Under the pieces are notes generated by a model, which saw nothing but the letters and a program-made list of their open reading frames with translations, ran no database searches and had not been told where the DNA came from. This document shows, one piece after another, positions 53,264 through 57,904 of a stretch of 57,904 nt of DNA (within the stretch, counting starts at the first letter, position 1; each line of letters begins with the position of its first letter). Both the position numbers and the translations under genes were made by a program. The DNA is from Mycolicibacterium chubuense (GTDB taxonomy: Bacteria > Actinomycetota > Actinomycetes > Mycobacteriales > Mycobacteriaceae): the NCBI RefSeq assembly GCF_001044255.1, contig NZ_JYNX01000014.1, positions 1-57,904 on the forward strand, read 5' to 3'.

Positions 53264-56200
53264 ATGTCCGCGCCGCACACCGAACTGACGACCGACGCCC
53301 TGGCCCGTCCGGAGACGCGCGGTACGGTGCGGTTGCTCGGCGGCCCGGGTACGGGCAAGACCAGCACGCTGATCACGACCGCGGCGGCGCATCTGACGGC
53401 CGGTCGCGATCCGGAATCGGTTCTGCTGCTGACGGGTTCGTCGACGCTCGGCGCGCAGGCCCGCGCCGCGATCACCGCGACGATGCTCGCCGGCGGCGAG
53501 CGGACGGTGGTGCGGGAGCCGCTGGTGCGCACGGTCCACTCCTACGCGTTCGCGGTGCTGCGGCTGGCCGCACAGCGTGCCGGGAGCCCGCCGCCGCGCC
53601 TGATCACCGGTGCCGAACAGGACGGGATCATCCGCGAGCTGCTCGCCGGTGACCTCGAGGACGGTGACGCCTCACCGGTGCGGTGGCCCGAGCGGCTGCG
53701 GCCCGCGCTGAGCACGGTCGGTTTCGCCACCGAACTGCGCGACCTGCTGGCCCGCTGCAGCGAGCGCGGCGTCGATCCGCTTGCACTGCAACGCATCGGC
53801 CGGCGCGCCGACCGCGCCGAGTGGCAGGCCGCGGGCCGCTTCGCGCAGGCCTATGAACAGATCATGCTGCTGCGGTCGGCCGTGGGCATGGCCGCGCCGC
53901 AGGCCACGGTGCCGGCGCTCGGTGCCGCCGAACTCGTCGGTGCCGCGCTGGAAGCGCTGGCCGCCGACGCCGACCTGCTGGCGGCCGAGCGGGCGCGGGT
54001 GGCACTGCTGCTCGTCGACGACGCCCAGCACCTCGACCCGCAGGCTGCGCGGCTGGTGACGGTGCTCGCCGCCGGCGCCGAGCTGACCGTGATCGCCGGC
54101 GATCCGCATCAGACGGTGTTCGGGTACCGCGGCGCCGATCCGGCCCTGCTGCGCGGGGACGGCCCGGCCATCACGCTGACCCGGTCGCACCGGTGCGCGG
54201 GGCCGGTGGCCGACGCCATCGCCGCGGTCGGCCGCAGGCTGCCCGGTCCCGACGCCACAAGGCAATTCGCCGGCACCGACGCTGCCGGGTCGGTCGCGGT
54301 GCGCATCGCCGCGTCCGCGCACGCCGAATCAGCGATCATCGCCGACACGTTGCGCCGGGCGCACCTCGTCGACGACGTGCCGTGGTCGCAGATGGCGGTG
54401 ATCGTGCGCTCGGTGCCCCGGATGGGCGCGCCGCTGAGCCGCGCGCTGAGCGCCGCCGGTGTCCCGGTCGAGTTGCCGCAGAGCGATGTCGCGCTCGCCG
54501 ACATGCCGGCGGTGCGGGCGCTGCTGACGGTGCTGGAGGCCACGGCCGACGGCTTGGACGGCGAACGGGCGCTGGCACTGGTGACCGGCCCGATCGGGCG
54601 CGTCGACCCGGTGTCGTTGCGCCAGCTGCGGCGCGCCCTGCGGCGGGCCGCAGGTGATCCGGAGCGCGATTTCGGCGAGCTCCTGGTCGCGGCGCTCAGC
54701 GGCGACGGCTCCACCGGCCTCCAGCGACTTCCCGACGAGCTGGCGCGGGCGGTGCGGCGGGTGCGGATCGTGCTTTCCGCTGCACGGCGCAGTGCCGAGC
54801 AGGGGCGGGATCCGCGACACACGTTGTGGGAGACGTGGAACCGCTCGGGTCTGCAGCGGCGCTGGCTGGCGGCCAGTGAGCGGGGAGGACCGGCCGGTGC
54901 TCAGGCAGATCGCGATCTGGATGCGGTCACCGCATTGTTCGACGTCGCCGAACAACACGTCGAGCAGACTGCGGGCACGTCGCTGCGCGGTCTGGTGGAC
55001 CACGTCGCGACGTTGACACTGCCGCCGGTCCGGCGCGACGACGGCCCGGCGTGCGAGGCGGTCGCGGTGCTCAGTGCGCATGCCGCGCTGGGGCGCGAGT
55101 GGGACCTCGTGGTCATCGCGGGCGTGCAGGAAGGCTTGTGGCCCAACGTGCAACCCCGCGGCGGGGTGCTCGCGACCCAGCAGCTGGTCGACATCCTCGA
55201 CGGGGTCGCCGAACCGGGGGAGCGTGCGCTGTCCGGACGCGCGCCGCTGCTGGCCGAGGAGCGCCGGCTGCTCATCGCGGCGATGGGCCGCGCGCGCCGC
55301 CGGCTGCTGGTCACCGCCGTCGACAGCGACAGCGGTGACGCCGCGCTGCTGCCGTCGCCGTTCTGCCATGAGCTCGCCACGACGGCGACCGAACCGCCGG
55401 CTGAGCCCGACGTACCCATCCAGGCGCCGCGGGTGCTCGCTCCCGCCGCCGTGGTGGGGCGGTTGCGGTCGGTGGTCTGCGCTCCGTCCGATGCGGTGAA
55501 TGACATCGAGAGAGCCTGCGCAGCAGCACAATTGGCCCGGTTGGCCGAGGCGGGCGTGCACGGCGCCGATCCGGCCCACTGGTACGGCATGCGGGACGTC
55601 TCCAGCGAAGCGCCCCTGTGGGACGGCGACGGACACACCGTGACCCTGTCGCCGTCGACGTTGCAGATGCTGTCGGACTGCCCGCTGCGGTGGCTGATGG
55701 AACGCCACGGTGGCGGCAAGATGCGCGACGTCAGATCCGCGCTGGGATCACTGGTGCACGCCCTGGTGTCGGAATCGAACGCGTCGGAGGAGCAGCTGCA
55801 CCGCGAGCTCGGCGGGGTGTGGGAAGCGCTGCCTTTCGACGCCCGGTGGCACGCCGACAACGAGTTGGAGCGGCATCAGGAGATGCTCGCCACGTTCGCA
55901 CGCTGGCGCTCCGACAGCCGCCACCACCTCACCGAGGTCGGCACCGAGGTGGATGTCGACGGCGAGATCGTCGCTGCCGACGGGGACCTGCCGTCGGTGC
56001 GGGTGCGCGGCCGCCTCGACCGCCTCGAGCGGGACAGTGAAGGGCGGCTCGTCGTCGTCGACATCAAGACGAGCAAGAGTCCCGTCACCAAGGACGACGC
56101 GCAGAACCATGCGCAGCTGGCGATGTACCAGCTGGCCGTGGCCGAGGGCCTCCTCCCCGAGGGCGCGGAGCCCGGGGGCGGCCGGCTGGTGTATCTCGGC

Positions 56201-56398
56201 AAGACCAGCGGCGGCGCGGCGGCCGAACGGGAGCAGGACGCGCTGACGGCCGACGGACGCGAGCAGTGGCGTGCTCAGGTGCGCGACGCTGCCGCGGCGA
56301 CCCAGGGGCCCGGCTTCCTCGCCCGGGTCAACGACGGATGCGCGCACTGCCCGGTGGCCGCGATGTGTCCGGCCCAGCAGACCAGGAGTGACGTGTGA
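53264..56398 (+). CDS. adnA: ATP-dependent helicase-nuclease subunit AdnA
   Basis: 1044 residues; half of the mycobacterial AdnAB motor-nuclease that resects double-strand breaks. Seen: a UvrD-like N-terminal motor with Walker A GGPGTGKT (26-33), a degenerate Walker B VDDAQHLDP instead of DExQ, GDPHQTVFGYRGAD, and a C-terminal RecB-type nuclease with D933-I-K935 in VVDIKTSKSPVTKDDAQNHAQLAMYQLAV. Four cysteines (C806, C1026, C1029, C1035) are the likely Fe-S ligands. Known: in AdnAB the B subunit is the main motor. adnB follows with TGATG overlap. Confidence 0.95.
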   Translation: MSAPHTELTTDALARPETRGTVRLLGGPGTGKTSTLITTAAAHLTAGRDPESVLLLTGSSTLGAQARAAITATMLAGGERTVVREPLVRTVHSYAFAVLRLAAQRAGSPPPRLITGAEQDGIIRELLAGDLEDGDASPVRWPERLRPALSTVGFATELRDLLARCSERGVDPLALQRIGRRADRAEWQAAGRFAQAYEQIMLLRSAVGMAAPQATVPALGAAELVGAALEALAADADLLAAERARVALLLVDDAQHLDPQAARLVTVLAAGAELTVIAGDPHQTVFGYRGADPALLRGDGPAITLTRSHRCAGPVADAIAAVGRRLPGPDATRQFAGTDAAGSVAVRIAASAHAESAIIADTLRRAHLVDDVPWSQMAVIVRSVPRMGAPLSRALSAAGVPVELPQSDVALADMPAVRALLTVLEATADGLDGERALALVTGPIGRVDPVSLRQLRRALRRAAGDPERDFGELLVAALSGDGSTGLQRLPDELARAVRRVRIVLSAARRSAEQGRDPRHTLWETWNRSGLQRRWLAASERGGPAGAQADRDLDAVTALFDVAEQHVEQTAGTSLRGLVDHVATLTLPPVRRDDGPACEAVAVLSAHAALGREWDLVVIAGVQEGLWPNVQPRGGVLATQQLVDILDGVAEPGERALSGRAPLLAEERRLLIAAMGRARRRLLVTAVDSDSGDAALLPSPFCHELATTATEPPAEPDVPIQAPRVLAPAAVVGRLRSVVCAPSDAVNDIERACAAAQLARLAEAGVHGADPAHWYGMRDVSSEAPLWDGDGHTVTLSPSTLQMLSDCPLRWLMERHGGGKMRDVRSALGSLVHALVSESNASEEQLHRELGGVWEALPFDARWHADNELERHQEMLATFARWRSDSRHHLTEVGTEVDVDGEIVAADGDLPSVRVRGRLDRLERDSEGRLVVVDIKTSKSPVTKDDAQNHAQLAMYQLAVAEGLLPEGAEPGGGRLVYLGKTSGGAAAEREQDALTADGREQWRAQVRDAAAATQGPGFLARVNDGCAHCPVAAMCPAQQTRSDV

Positions 56399-57904
56399 TG
56401 ACACCGCGGTACAGCCCCACCGAATTGGCCGGGGCCCTCGGTCTTTTCGCGCCGACCGACGAACAGGCCGCGGTCATCGCCGCCCCGCCCGGTCCGCTGG
56501 TGGTGATCGCGGGCGCGGGTGCCGGCAAGACCGAGACGATGGCCGCCCGCGTGGTCTGGCTGGTCGCCAACGGGTTCGCCCGCCCCGGCGAGGTGCTGGG
56601 CCTGACGTTCACCCGCAAGGCCGCGGGCCAGTTGCTGCGCCGGGTGCGGGCACGGCTGGCGCGGCTGGCGGGCGCCGGGCTGGTGGTGCCCGGCGCGGCC
56701 GACCCGGGTGACGACCCGGTCACGGTCAGCACCTATCACGCGTTCGCCGGAACTCTGCTGCGCGAACACGGGTTGCTGTTGCCGGTCGAACCCGACGTCC
56801 GCCTGCTCGGCGAAACCGAGCTGTGGCAGTTGGCGTTTCGCGTGGTCTGCGAGCACCCCGGTCCACTCGACACCGACAAGTCCCCGGCGACGATCACTGC
56901 GATGGTGCTGCGGCTGGCCGGTCAACTGGCTGAACACCTGGTCGACACCGACCAACTGCGCGACACCCACATCGAGCTCGAACGCCTGGTGCACACGCTG
57001 CCCGCGGGGCCCTACCAGCGCGACCGCGGCCCCAGCCAGTGGCTGCTGCGGATGCTCGCCACGCAGACCGAGCGCACCGCGCTGGTACCGCTGATCGACG
57101 CGCTGCACCGGCGTATGCGCGAGGAGCGGGTCGTCGACTTCGGGATGCAGATGGCCGCCGCAGCCCAGCTCGCGTCGCGGTTCCCGCAGGTGGGGGAGCA
57201 GCTGCGGCAGCGTTACCGGGTGGTGCTGCTCGACGAGTACCAGGACACCGGGCACGCGCAGCGGGTGGCGCTGGCCTCGCTATTCGGCAACGGCGCCGAC
57301 GACGGGCTGGCCCTGACCGCGGTCGGCGATCCGATCCAGTCGATCTACGGGTGGCGCGGCGCGTCGGCCACCAACCTGCCCCGGTTCACCACCGACTTCC
57401 CGCTTGCCGACGGAACCCCCGCCCCCACACTGGAATTGCGGACCAGCTGGCGCAACCCGCCGGAGGTGCTGCACCTGGCCAACGAGGTGTCGATGGATGC
57501 GCGCCGCCGGTCGGTGTCGGTGCGGTCGCTGTTGCCGCGGCCCGACGCCCACCCGGGAGAGGTGTGCTGCGCCTTGCTGTCGGACGTGGACACCGAGCGG
57601 GAGTGGCTCGCCGAGCAGGTGGCGTCCCGGTACCGCGCCGGGCTGGCCGTCGACGGGACGGCGCCGACGGCCGCGGTGCTGGTGCGTCGCAATGCCGACG
57701 CCGCCCCGATGGCCGAGGCACTGACCCGGCACGGCATCCCCGTCGAGGTGGTCGGGCTGGCCGGCCTGTTGGCGGTGCCCGAGGTGGCCGATGTGGTGGC
57801 GATGCTGCGGCTGGCCGTCGATCCGATGGCCGGCGCGGCCGCGGTGCGGGTGCTCACAGGCCCCCGGTGGCGCCTCGGTGCCGCCGACATCGAGGCGCTG
57901 TGGC
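56398..57904 (+). CDS. adnB: ATP-dependent helicase-nuclease subunit AdnB (N-terminal part; cut by window end)
   Basis: At least 502 codons are open to the window edge with no stop; the full protein should be about 1100 residues. Seen: MTPRYSPTELAGALGLFAPTDEQAAVIAAP, an intact Walker A VVIAGAGAGKTETMAARV, TFTRKAAGQLLRRV, TYHAFAGTLL, Walker B VVLLDEYQDTGHAQR (DExQ intact, unlike AdnA), GDPIQSIYGWRGA and LRTSWRNP. The start ATG overlaps the adnA stop by one base (TGATG), so the two subunits are translationally coupled. The C-terminal nuclease domain lies outside the window. Confidence 0.95.
   Translation, partial: MTPRYSPTELAGALGLFAPTDEQAAVIAAPPGPLVVIAGAGAGKTETMAARVVWLVANGFARPGEVLGLTFTRKAAGQLLRRVRARLARLAGAGLVVPGAADPGDDPVTVSTYHAFAGTLLREHGLLLPVEPDVRLLGETELWQLAFRVVCEHPGPLDTDKSPATITAMVLRLAGQLAEHLVDTDQLRDTHIELERLVHTLPAGPYQRDRGPSQWLLRMLATQTERTALVPLIDALHRRMREERVVDFGMQMAAAAQLASRFPQVGEQLRQRYRVVLLDEYQDTGHAQRVALASLFGNGADDGLALTAVGDPIQSIYGWRGASATNLPRFTTDFPLADGTPAPTLELRTSWRNPPEVLHLANEVSMDARRRSVSVRSLLPRPDAHPGEVCCALLSDVDTEREWLAEQVASRYRAGLAVDGTAPTAAVLVRRNADAAPMAEALTRHGIPVEVVGLAGLLAVPEVADVVAMLRLAVDPMAGAAAVRVLTGPRWRLGAADIEALW

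Overview
The window is a high-GC chromosomal segment from a mycobacterium. It is most likely an environmental, fast-growing Mycobacterium/Mycolicibacterium, because it carries aromatic-acid catabolism and a BCCT osmolyte carrier inside an otherwise conserved core. The gene order matches, from my memory of M. tuberculosis H37Rv and read in reverse, Rv3242c (comF) to Rv3201c (adnB): hpf, secA1, Rv3235-like, a tgs3-like acyltransferase, ppk2, Rv3231c, Rv3230c, desA3, rsgA, aroA, YedK/SRAP, SDR, ybaK, sigH-rshA, TB7.3, pdtaS, whiB1, a diacylglycerol-kinase-like gene, then Rv3217c, GNAT, entC, gpm2, parA-like, Rv3212, rhlE, Rv3210c, Rv3209, TB9.4, fasR, Rv3207c, moeZ, Rv3205c, an ATL protein, lipV and adnA-adnB. 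No rRNA, tRNA, CRISPR array or insertion sequence was seen.

Layout. 1-4700: comF, ribosome hibernation factor and secA1. 4701-12599: a 60-bp tandem duplication, the SecA-neighbour gene, WS/DGAT-like acyltransferase, a BCCT transporter overlapping ppk2, then the stearoyl desaturase system (reductase and desA3), whose two promoters carry the same TACGG-CCGTA operator. 12663-19695: aldo-keto reductase, aroA-rsgA (TTGA overlap), SRAP abasic-site protein coupled to a large NPPF methyltransferase, a second methyltransferase and DUF2071. 19774-24704: SDR, YbaK, the SigH/RshA redox-stress switch, a 30-codon ribosomal protein bL37 gene, the biotinylated TB7.3, PdtaS and WhiB1.

25940-39564 is the main accessory region: a complete quinate/shikimate-to-TCA island set between the diacylglycerol-kinase gene and the Rv3217c homologue, which I recall as neighbours in M. 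tuberculosis. It encodes uptake (ShiA-like), quinate/shikimate dehydrogenase, type II dehydroquinase, 3-dehydroshikimate dehydratase (QsuB fusion), protocatechuate 3,4-dioxygenase (PcaGH), PcaB, PcaC, PcaD, CoA transferase PcaIJ and thiolase PcaF. Three regulators (LysR, IclR, TetR) sit at its three divergent promoters. Several promoters have a TANNNT -10 hexamer about 6-7 nt before the start codon, which points to leaderless mRNAs. Dyad operators overlap some of them: a three-half-site CGGAAG array for the IclR protein and a TGTAC/TGGT dyad for the TetR protein.

39561-57904 is core again: membrane protein, acetyltransferase, isochorismate synthase, phosphatase, ParA-like ATPase, RhlE helicase, a MiaE-like ferritin-fold protein, an MmpS-like protein, DUF3107, FasR, a DUF3152 metalloprotease-like protein, MoeZ, a kinase-fold protein, an alkyltransferase-like DNA repair protein, a lipase, and the AdnAB helicase-nuclease (AdnB cut by the window end). 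Convergent gene pairs are often separated by strong stem-loops, some of which belong to dispersed repeat families.
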